From Hanleya hanleyi (Eukaryota; Mollusca; Polyplacophora; Lepidopleurida; Hanleyidae), in contig JAVTVY010025077.1 of NCBI GenBank assembly GCA_036873755.1, positions 52,662-116,661 of the forward strand: 64,000 nt of DNA. The letters are read 5' to 3'. The notes under the pieces were generated by a model that saw only the letters and a list, made by a program, of their open reading frames with translations, searched no databases and was not told the DNA's origin. A program made the translations under genes and the position numbers. Below are positions 55,263 to 64,000 of this stretch, piece by piece (position 1 is the first letter of the stretch; each line of letters opens with the position of its first letter).

Positions 55263-58200
55263 TCTCATCAATAACCTCATCCATCTCAGCCGCCCTAGCG
55301 GGGGTAGCGTCCTTGTGGCCGTAGGCTAAGGTGTCCACCCCATTTTCTGCGATCCACCGTTTGCTATCGAAGGGGGACAGTGAGACCTTGTTAAGGTGCT
55401 ACCCGTAGATGCGGTGGCGCTCAGACCGCAGCACATCCATGCCATGGCGGAAGGTCTTCTTACCGAAGAGGGCCTCTTTATACTGCTCATGGCGGATGCG
55501 CCTCTTCACGACGGTCTTTTTGACGCCCTTCGTCTTCTTTATGTTCATTCCGCTGGCCTCGAGAATGCTGTACATTTTTGGGCGGAGGCCCACATACTCA
55601 GCGATGGGGCTCCCGGCACACTCGTCCTTCATTTTGCCTAGAACCTTCTTGTTCACCGTACTGTGTAGCGGGTGGTCCTGGGGGTAGTCAGAGATGTCGT
55701 AGAGGTGGCCACACTCAGCCATGTCCTTGTACACGTCCTCCGTCAGGATCTCAAGGAGGAGAGAGTCAGTGTCTGTGTAGAGGAGCTGGCAGCGCTCCCC
55801 GTACCGCTTCTTCATCTGGCTGTAGGAGAAATCATACATGAGGTGCTTCGAGAGGTCAAGGATGCTCATACCCACATACACAGGGCGGTTGAGGACTAAA
55901 CGACTCTTGTGCATCTGGATCGCCGCGAGGTCGTCATCGAAGATGTTCGCACGTGCGAAGGCCGGGCTGGCTATCAGGCGCCTAAGCTTGTCCTCCTCGT
56001 ACGCGCGCACAAGCTTCACGTCAACTCGCTTGCGGAGGTTCTCCATGGTCTTCCCGAAGACTGAGTTGTTCATCAGCTTGTACAGGTCCTTCTCGAAGTC
56101 GCTGGTTGCCGTCTTCCGGAGCTCGGTGTTCATCCTAATGTAAGGCTCCATCCAGGGGTTCTGCTGGAATTTCAGGGCCCGGTGGACCTTCTGCAGGCGT
56201 ATGCCCAGGGACATGTAGAGATGCAGATTGCGGTAATGAAGCACATAGCGTTCTTTGTCGCGGAGGTTGGGGACCAGCTTTTCGACCTCGGTCGGTGCCC
56301 TCCCAACACCTAGGAGGTCATGCTGATAATCCGACATCCACTGTTTCTGAACCACCAGGCGCTCCGGCGCCAGCGGGTAGGCGTTGTGCCTGTTGTGCAG
56401 CTCTTCGGGGTACTCCAGGTCCACCTCGCGGATGTATCCCTCTGGGCTGTCAGCCGGATGATTTGCTATGGCCCCCTTCAAGCTCTGTGGATCTTCTACC
56501 CACTTCAAGCCGCCCGTAGGTAGGGGCTGGCTCATGGCCCATCCATACAGGTTGTTGGCGTCAAGGTAGTGGATGTGGCTGTTCGGCTTCGACGAGTTAG
56601 ACCCCTCAACCCTCGGGTTGTTCGCCCGGGCGTGGCGCTTCGAGACCATGGAAATGCCGCCGCGCATTCCCTTTTCGATGAAGAGATGCTGGTCGTAGTC
56701 CGTGAGCAGTTCTAGCTCCACTCCGGTTTTCTTGAGCAACGCGTCCCAGGAGAGGCCGGGGCCGGTGTAGTAGTGTGCAGGGTCCAGACCATACTGCCGC
56801 ATGCATGTCTTCCGGAAGGTCTCGAAGACGTCTGCCAGGAGAAGGATGTCTGTCCCCTAGAGTGCGACACCCGAAGGTCTCCCAGACCTTTTGTGCATGG
56901 GCGTAGTCGCCCTCGCCTATGTGATCGTCTGAGAGTTTGCTGTAGAAGGCTTCACTCGGTGGGAGCTGGGTCTCTGCGAAGCGCTCCCAAGAGTCCATGT
57001 ATTCGTATGGGTAAACCCCCTTGCGTAGCAGTAGCGAGCGCCTTTCTCCGCTGAGCTCGTGCCGGGTCGTAATTTGGAAGGCCTCGGGTTGGTTGGCCGC
57101 CACCAGATCGTCAAGAGATGCCAGCAGGAACTGGGCGCTGTCGATGAATCGGAGCTGCCCGAGGGAGAAGGAAATGTACTTCTCCGTGTTGTTGGGAATG
57201 CAGGTTACCCTGCCCTTCACCTTTGAGATGGCCTGCATCAGGAGGTGGGAGTCATAGCCCCGCAGATTGTGGAATACTACCGGTATGGTCGTTGTCTTGG
57301 GGTTCAGCCGCAGCTTAAGATTACAGGTGTTGTGGGAGGCGCCTCGATATTTCCCTGTGATGTGACAGTGGTCGCGAACAGAATCTCCATCTAGTGGCTT
57401 CTCACACACGTGGCAGACAATGGCTGTGGTATAGGCCAGCCTGTCCTCTGGTGTCATCCGCATGGCTTTGGGGTTGGCCAGCACCGCCTTAACCTTGCGC
57501 TCTTCTTCTTGTACTGCCCTGAGAAAATGCTCTGCTGCGTTTGGGCCCCGGTATTCCACAGGCGGCTCTGTATCCCCATCGCAGCGCACGACTACGTAGC
57601 AGTAGCTGCAGGTCTCATGCTGCTGTGTTTTCCGAGTGCCGCTCTTCGCGGGGTCAAGCTCGGGGCCCTCGACCTTTGTGGTGAGGGCCTCAAAGTCGGC
57701 GTAGATAACGAAAGGGACTGGGAGCTGCTTGTGGTGGTTCTGGAAGACAAGCTTGTTTTTGCCCTCTTCAGGCATCTCCACCCTCACCGCTGTTTGGCCT
57801 ATACCATTGCATTCTGGCTTGTGGGCCTCCAGCAGGTCTTCCCTGGTGTAGCCGTGGAGGCAGCGCTCGCAGAAGTGTTTGCGCTCCCGGTGCTTTGACT
57901 GGTCATACAAGAGCCGGTTGATGTCCTTCACCCAGGTGTAGTGGAACTCGCCAGCCTTCTCGATCAGCAAGAGGTTGATCCTGGGTATGTACTCTGGCTG
58001 CTTACTGAGGTGATGTACAATGACACCCTTGTCCCAGCCAAATACATTGATGGCCAGATTATTCCGTTTTTCGACTTTGGGAACCTGGGAGATGGGTGTG
58101 GGGGCATCAATTTCTGTAAAGTCCAGGCCATCATCTATTGGGTACTTTGAAGGTCTGTGCGGGTTTTTGGCTACAGGAAACATAGCAGATCTCAAGGCCC

Positions 58201-59011
58201 ACCGGAGACAATGATGATCCTTGTTCTGCACGTTGATGACCGCTTGCTTGTTTTTCACCGCCGCTGGCAATGTAATGTAGGAGCCACCCCTCAGAGGTTG
58301 GTATCGGGCGATGTCCAGCCAGAGCGTTCTAACCTCATCAACAGCCCATCCTGAGCCTCGTTGGGTCCATTTCTCGAGCGTCGCCTGGATGCTGGGAAAT
58401 GCTCTGTCTAGTGCTGCATTGATCTCACTGGCCTGTAGGACAGCCTCCTGCTTGTGGCGGAGTACAGGCTCTGTGTATTCCACGACGCCATCAGGGTGCA
58501 CTTTTTCAAGCCGGATTCTAATAGCAAGCTGGAACTTGACTCCTCTGAGATCCTGAATCTCTTCTGTGAGTTTCTGGTGGATCTGGGGGCGCACATCCTC
58601 CAAGAAAGCTCTTGGGTCTGCGCCAAGGGGATGGTCCTCAGGCACATCCATCTGCCAACCCCGTAGGTAGTTTCCGATGACCCGCGGCGTCTGCCTGAAG
58701 ACCAGCTCGCCTGTCTTGCTTGCAACATCGAGCAGGTCTAGGATCTCCTTCTGGTAGTCCTGGGTAGTTCGGAAAGTTTTGGAGGGGGGATTCGGGTCAA
58801 ACTCCTCCACAATCCTCTTCCTTTTTCTCTCCTTGACCTTACGAGGCGGAGGTGTCGGTCGATGACTGCTTGGAGCAGCTTGCAGTAAGGGCTTTAGCAA
58901 GCGCTGCTTTACTGCTTTGGGGATCGGCTCATCCAGGATGTTGTGAACAACACTCTGAACAGGCTCCGGTGTTTGCATCTCGGCCAACAGCTGGTCGATG
59001 TATTCGTCCAT
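55255..59011 (-). pseudogene. Protein-primed-type family B DNA polymerase, two lesions
   Basis: Start ATG 59011. N-terminal region of about 360 residues typical of invertebrate Polinton-like polymerases (RGSGWAVDEVRTL, HHCLRWALRSAMF), zinc finger CERC..H..C (residues 381-401), exonuclease motif I FVIYADFEAL (434-443), an inserted HNH-like zinc segment (CHVC..DHCHITGKYRG..CNL, 533-564), exonuclease II VVFHNLRGYDSHLL and III FIDSAQF. A one-base gain in a C-run (56854-56857) shifts the frame. The rest has the polymerase A line YLDANNLYGWAM, B line KLMNNSVFGKT and C line YTDTDSLL. A TAG at 55399-55401 cuts the last 48 codons. Total about 1,250 codons. It would replicate the element. Confidence 0.93.
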
Positions 59012-59065
59012 GGTTATGTTACCGGATGGGTATACTCTATAGTGAAGGTATCTCTAATAGCAAAA
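59012..59065 (-). promoter_or_regulatory. Candidate polymerase promoter
   Basis: The 54-bp gap before the polymerase ATG carries an AT-rich TATAGAGTATA line (minus strand) about 20-30 bases from the ATG. The gap separates it from the upstream zinc-ribbon gene. Confidence 0.3.
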
Positions 59066-59341
59066 TCAGAAGGGGTCTATTGCAGCCAATCGCCGAAACT
59101 CATTCTTGAGGACCCGTTGCTTTCGCTGCCAGTCCTTAACCTTCTCGCACTCATATCCGCAACCCTGGCACAAAGAGAAGCGGTTCATAACACCCTTTCC
59201 ACACTTTATGCAGGGCTTTGTGCCACCACCTTTCCGAAGTCGGGCAAGGTGAACTTTACAATACTCTCCCATACACCTCCGAGCGCAGAGCTCCGTGGAG
59301 CTCAAAGTAAGCCATCGACAGGTGTTTTTACCCAGCCTCAT
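59066..59341 (-). CDS. Small zinc-ribbon protein
   Basis: 91 residues from ATG 59341 (MRLGKNTCRWL), intact. Four Cys groups: TCRWLTLSSTELCARRCMGEYCKVH, then CIKCGKG and CQGCGYEC, followed by a basic helix (KVKDWQRKQRVLKNEFRRL). The spacing fits two small zinc-binding folds. It is likely a DNA- or RNA-binding regulator; I remember similar short proteins with CGKG and LC..CG lines in coral elements. The longer frame upstream runs into the right inverted repeat and is not used. It is the outermost gene at the right end. Confidence 0.72.
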   Translation of the reverse strand: MRLGKNTCRWLTLSSTELCARRCMGEYCKVHLARLRKGGGTKPCIKCGKGVMNRFSLCQGCGYECEKVKDWQRKQRVLKNEFRRLAAIDPF

Positions 59342-59401
59342 TGTGTCTCTTGATCTGGTATACCCATTGCAACTGGTATGTCTAAAGGGAGTAGAAACAT
59401 A

Positions 59402-59570
59402 ATTGGCTATTGTTAATCTACAGCTGGGGAGTGGGGCGCCCCAGCCACAGCCACTCAACGCTATCGGCGTCCAAAGTGGTCTGGTACCCCTTGAGGGTGT
59501 TGGGGTGCCCCCACGCCGTCTGCTCGCTCCCTTTGGGGAGCTGTTCTCGTACCCCCAGTGTGTATACTAC
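59402..59570 (-). repeat. Right terminal inverted repeat of the Polinton
   Basis: 169 bp, reverse complement of 44147-44316 with about four differences. It ends GTATACTAC before the TATAAT duplication. Confidence 0.95.
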
Positions 59571-59576
59571 TATAAT

Positions 59577-60830
59577 AGCACTCTCACTCTTAGACCCCCT
59601 AAAAAATGTTGTTGTTTTTTCATCTTTGTGTCGCTTTGTTAATCAATTTCACGATGGAAACAACACTTAAACTTCAGAAAGAAATTTCGTCTTGTAATTT
59701 ATTTGTTTGTTTGATTCGATTGTTACTTGTATGGACTTTTCCTCATCTGACTTGTGAAATGCACGGTTAGCTCGATGTTATTGACACAAGTGTTACAGAA
59801 TATCTAATAATGAATGAATGGTAGTATAAAAACTGCCATTTTGAGCGCTCATTGTCCGTGCGTTAATATATTTCTGTATCAATTTCTGACATAATTTACT
59901 GAAAAAAACATTCCATGACATAAATCGTTTAATTTTGTCAAGTTCTTCAGATAACTGAAGAACTTGACAAAATTAATCAATTTATGTTATGGAATCCTCA
60001 TAGTGAAATTCATGAAATGTGATGCTTTCCAGCACATTTATGACTTATATGTTATTACCAGATAAACCAACTGCACATATGCTACTACACTGCACTAGAC
60101 TATAGACTATGCTAGGCACTGGAGGGAGTTAGTATTCAACGAAGCTATTGCCATAAAAGAAAGAAGTCCTGACCTCAATCGTGGTTTAAAAGCATCTAAA
60201 GAATTAATTGTGTTCAAATGAGTTCAAGTCATTGAGAATCCTTGTAACAACCATAGCTTGATATCATGTAAAGAATTGTGTTCAGGTGAATTGTTTTGTA
60301 AAACTGCTTACTATCCATTGTTTATAGAACATTCAGCTTGGAAGGTGAACTGTCTTATTCACCCTGTATATATACTCTTGAACAACTGCTACCTGTAGAT
60401 ACAGATTACTTTTTATTACTGTGAAGCAATCTCAATGACATGGCGCGAATCATTCTATCGAATAAGGCGCCAATAATCTAAATTCTGTCTGTCTGTGTGC
60501 CTGCTACCTGTATATAGTTAGTCTGTGTGCTACTGAGCATTTTGGGGTCTTATTTGACGAATCTTGTTTATCTTTAAACGCCTCTCAGTCCCCCTCCCCT
60601 TTGCAGGTAAATAATGGCTGTGTTTGGGCACATACACATCTATATCATCTTTAGTTTTTATCATTTTATAATGGCTTTTAATTTTTTACACTAGAACATT
60701 CAGTCTTTATCAGCTCATGGTCAGGAATTTAAATATTATTTGTCTAATATTGACCCACAACCTGATATTGTGTGTTTTCAGGAGACGTTTTTAAAACCCC
60801 AAGTAGTAGCGTCTACCCTGTTTGAGCCCC
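59577..60830. other. No gene; one long hairpin
   Basis: AT-rich flank. A perfect 22-bp stem with loop ATAA lies at 59929-59976 (TTGTCAAGTTCTTCAG and its complement), extended imperfectly to about 59908-59996. No exon or element protein recognised. Confidence 0.5.
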
Positions 60831-60929
60831 CTTTCACCCGGATGTAGAGGTCATTTGGGGAGGATTTGAGGAGGAGAGGTCAAGTGCACTATAGTTCCGG
60901 CAGAATGACCAAAAAGCTACCTCCAACAC

Positions 60930-61700
60930 AGGAGAGTTCCAATTGTTGCAGAGAATGTATTCCTCCGCGGTGATGCGGTCCTGGCGGTGATGCGGTCGCG
61001 GAAAAAGCTTCCGCCTAGATAAAATGGTCCGATTGGGTCGAGTGAGGTATCAAAGTGAAGCATTCGTGAAGGAGCATCTGATGGGCTGGTGTGGGGTTGA
61101 AATATCGGCATTCTGCGCATGCGCGGTGGCCAAAGGGTGTGGAAATAGACGTTTTGGAGCTAGGGGAGCTACTAATGGTCCAATGGGGTCGAGTGAGGTA
61201 TCAAAGTGAAGCATTCGTGAAGGGGCATCTGATGGGCTGGGTGTGGGGTTGAAATATCGCCATTCTGCGCATGCGCGGTGGCCAAAGGGTATGGAAATAG
61301 ACGTTTTGGAGCTAGGGGAGCTACTAATGGTCCAATGGGGTCGAGTGAGGTATCAAAGTGAAGCATTCGTGAAGGGGCATCTGACGGGCTGGGTGTGGGG
61401 CTGAAATATCGGCATTCTGCGCATGCGCAGTGGCCAAAGGGTATGGAAATAGACGTTTTGGAGCTAGGGGAGCCACTAATGGACCAATGGGGTCGAGTGA
61501 GGTATCAAAGTGAAGCATTCGTGAAGGGGCATCAGATGGGCTGGGTGTGGGGTTGAAATATCAGCACTCTGCGCATGCGCGGTGGCCAAAGGGTATGGAA
61601 CTAGACGTTTTGGGATCTAGGGGAGCCCCTAATGGGCCGATGGAGTCGTATGAGGTATCAATGTGAAGCCTTTGTGAAGGGGCATCCAGTCATGGGTGGG
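60930..61700. repeat. 152-bp tandem array with TGCGCATGCGC core
   Basis: The line GTCGAGTGAGGTATCAAAG recurs at about 61037, 61189, 61341 and 61493, with a final diverged unit. Each unit has TGCGCATGCGC and GACGTTTTGG. Similar to units in the arms of the 777-8553 element, and 60945-61010 resembles 1280-1340. Confidence 0.9.
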
Positions 61701-61930
61701 TGTATGTAAAACATTTTCCTGAAAAAAAAACGGAACACGGACTTTATCGAAAAATCTGGGAAAATGCCTATATGGGGTATGGGGGGTATATAGGTCGGCG
61801 GGCTTAACGGGGCTTGCCTATCAATAGAGTTATCTCCCCCTAGTTCCAGGGTGGGTGTATGTAAATATTTCCTGAAAAAATACGGAACACGGACTTTATC
61901 CTAAATTGCGGAAAAATGCCTATGTGGGGT
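61690..61930. repeat. Two units with CGGAACACGGACTTTATC
   Basis: GGGTGGGTGTATGTAAA..CCTGAAAAAA..CGGAACACGGACTTTATC occurs at about 61695 and 61850, followed each time by GAAAAATGCCTATNTGGGGTATGGGGGG-like sequence. Confidence 0.8.
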
Positions 61931-61934
61931 ATGG

Positions 61935-63000
61935 GGGGGTATAGGACCATACTGGGAAAAATACTTCTCGACATTTGCGGTATAGGTTGTGGGGTCTGGT
62001 TTTCTTAGTCTCGTCAAGACAAACATGATAGGAAGTGTCGCGGAGCGAATCGGTGAAATTTTTGAAAAAAGTCACCGAGACCCATATAGACCCATATAGT
62101 CCCATACCAGGGGTATAGGACCAATGTTTGTCCCCCTGGGAAACCAACTTCTAGACATTTGCGGTAGGGTTGTTTGGATTTGTTTTCTTAGTCTCGTCAT
62201 TTAGAACATGATAGGAAGTGTCGCGGAGCGAATCGGTAAAATTTTTGAAAAAAGTCACCGAGACCCATATAAACCCATATAGTCCCATACTGGGGGTATA
62301 GGACCGATGTTTGTCCCACTGGGAAACCTACTTCTATACATTTGCGGTAGGGTTGTTTGGATTTGTTTTCTTAGTCTCGTCATTTAGAACACGATAGGGA
62401 GTGTCCCGGAGCGAAACGGTGAAATTTTTGAAAAAAGTCACCGAGACCCATATAGACCCATATAGGCCCATACTGGGGTATAGGACCGATGTTTGTCCCA
62501 CTGGGAAACCTACTTCTAGACATTTGCGGTAGGGTTGTTTGGATTTGTTTTCTTAGTCTCGCCATTTAGAGCATGATAGGAAGTGTCCCGGAGCGAAACG
62601 GTGAAATTTTTGAAAGAAGTCACCGAGACCCATATAGACCCATATAGGCCCATACTGGGGGTATAGGACCGATGTTTGTCCCACTGGGAAACCTACTTCT
62701 AGACATTTGCGGTAGGGTTGTTTGGATTTGTTTTCTTAGTCTCGTCATTTACAACACGATAGGAAGTGTCCCGGAGCCAAACGGTGAAATTTTTGAAAAA
62801 AGTCACCGAGACCCATATAGACCCATATAGGCCCATACTGGGGTATAGGACCGATGTTTGTCCCACTGGGAAACCTACTTCTATACATTTGCGGTATGGT
62901 TGTTTGGATTTGTTTTTCACGTCTCGTCATTTAGAACACGATGGGAAGTGTCCCGGAGCGAAACGGTGAAATTTTTGGAAAAAGTCAGCGAGGCCTGGGT
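61935..63000. repeat. Six tandem 183-bp repeats
   Basis: CACCGAGACCCATATA recurs near 62073, 62256, 62439, 62621 and 62803, and in changed form near 62986. Units share TTTGCGGTAGGGTTGTTTGG and GTTTTCTTAGTCTCG. The apparent frames on both strands are repeat translations. Confidence 0.92.
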
Positions 63001-63039
63001 AGGCCCATAGGCCTATACTGGAGTATAAGCCCAATGTAT

Positions 63040-64000
63040 GTATAAATCCATACCGGGTGGACGTTTTGGGGTCTAGGTGGGCCACTAATGGTCCAATGGT
63101 GTTGTATGAGGTCTTATTTTGAAGCTCTCATGCAGGAGCATCCGCCTGGACTAATGGTTCGTCCGTGTTCAATAGTCTGCGCATGCAGAGCCTGGCCGTA
63201 GTAGAGAAAGCAGGCATTTTTGGGGGTATGTGGGTGTTTGTTTGGGGTAGAGATGCACCGCTATGGGTCCGAATGGGTCGTGGAAGGTGTCAAAGTGAAG
63301 CTTGTGTGGGGTAGAGTCAGAATGGTGTGTTTTTAAGTGCAAGTCGCGTCAATCTGCGCATGCGCAGTTGGTTGTAGTAAGTGAAGTGGCCATTTTGGGG
63401 CAGTGAAGGAAGGTATTTGGGTCGAGATGGACCATCCTAGGTCCGAATACGTCCTGGGAGATGTCATTTTGTAGTTCTCGGGGTGTACATTCCGATTTGA
63501 GGGATGTTCCCGTCATCTGTGACGTCATCGATGACGTCATCAGTAGGAGTAGTAGCCAAAGTGTGCATTTTGGGGCAGTACAGGAAGGTTTTTGGTGTAG
63601 AGATGGACCATCCCTGGTCCGATTGTGTCGTGGGAGGTGGTATTTTGTAGCTCTCGGGGTGTAGACTCCGATTTGAGGGATGTTCGCGTCATCTGTGACG
63701 CCATCGGTGACGTCATCAGTACGAGTAGTAGCGAAGGTGAGCCTTTTGGGGCAGTGAAGGAAGGTATTTGGGGTAGAAATGGACCACTATTGGTCCGAAT
63801 GTGTCATGGGAGGTGTCATGTTGTAGCTCTTGGGGTGTAGACCCCGATTTGAGGCATGTTCGCGTCATCTGTGACGCCATCGGTGACGTCATCAATAGGA
63901 GTAGTAGCCAAACAGAGCATTTTGGGGCAATGAAAGAAGGTATTTGGTGTAGAGATGGACCATCCTTGGTCAGAATGCGTCCTGTGGGGTGTCATCTTGT
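63040..64000. repeat. Diverged tandem repeats with GTGACGTCATC lines, running off the window
   Basis: Units of about 180 bp with TGGACCATCCTNGGTCCGAAT, GTAGCTCTCGGGGTGTAGA and GTGACGNCATCGGTGACGTCATCAGTAGGAGTAGTAG. The same GACGTCATCAGTAGGAGTAGTAG line is in the left arm near 2127. Probably part of a second copy of the 777-8553 family. Confidence 0.7.

Larger units (their letters stand above)
44147..59570. mobile_element. Polinton (Maverick)/adintovirus-like DNA element
   Basis: 15,424 bp bounded by inverted repeats (44147-44316 and 59402-59570) and a perfect 6-bp target duplication TATAAT (44141-44146 and 59571-59576). It encodes family B DNA polymerase, DDE integrase and FtsK/HerA-type ATPase, the diagnostic Polinton set, plus candidate capsid proteins and about ten other genes. 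It is visibly richer in G and C than its surroundings. Genes overlap or abut, in a minus-plus-minus-plus-minus pattern. Several proteins resemble uncharacterised ones that I remember from coral genomes, so the lineage is widespread. Eight frames are broken, so this copy is probably dead. Confidence 0.95.

Noticed and set aside
1..64000. CRISPR arrays or bacterial operons
   Set aside because: Tandem repeats here lack unique spacers of constant length, and all recognised genes are eukaryotic or eukaryotic-virus types.

Overview
The window is animal nuclear DNA built mostly from nested transposable elements; only one convincing host exon is visible. The mix (a Ty3/gypsy LTR element, a Naiad-type Penelope-like element, a DIRS/Ngaro-type tyrosine-recombinase element, a Polinton-type DNA virus-like element, and a 60-bp SINE-like insert starting TGAGTGAGTGAA of a kind I remember from mollusc genomes) points to a marine invertebrate, most likely a mollusc. 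That placement is inference from recollection, not a search.

Layout. 1-776 holds nothing recognised. 777-8553 is a large inverted-repeat structure: arms of about 2.5 and 2.1 kb, tandem repeats with TGCGCATGCGCA cores, and a centre with GCGTTA-rich repeats and a dead Naiad reverse-transcriptase copy. 8569-15757 is repeat DNA: a CGTC microsatellite, a 3x189-bp array, diverged tandem units, a long perfect hairpin, and an inverted-repeat element that contains a Naiad-linked repeat. 17234-29296 is a nearly full-length gypsy element on the minus strand (LTRs about 1.22 kb, CAGA target duplication, primer binding site, polypurine tract, gag, pol). It is broken by a 2,090-bp TA-flanked foldback element and by a 60-bp SINE-like insert. 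It lies directly upstream of the terminal exon of a SAM-dependent methyltransferase gene (29386-29945), so it probably sits in that gene's intron. 31720-34260 is a decayed DIRS/Ngaro-type element. 34640-40636 is a head-to-tail, partly inverted pile of Naiad copies with the endonuclease before the RT.

44147-59570 is the centrepiece: a 15,424-bp Polinton (Maverick)/adintovirus-like element with about 170-bp terminal inverted repeats and a perfect 6-bp TATAAT target duplication. It encodes a protein-primed-type family B DNA polymerase, a DDE integrase, an FtsK/HerA-type packaging ATPase, an intact candidate major capsid protein, a candidate minor capsid protein and about ten further genes, several with membrane segments. 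Genes are tightly packed, often overlapping, in minus, plus, minus, plus and minus blocks. Eight reading frames look intact and eight are broken by single stops or one-base shifts, so this copy is probably a recent but dead insertion, unless some indels are assembly errors. I recognise no adenain-type protease.

59577-60830 has only a long hairpin. 60830-64000 is tandem-repeat DNA related to the 777-8553 arms, probably the left arm of a second copy that runs off the window.
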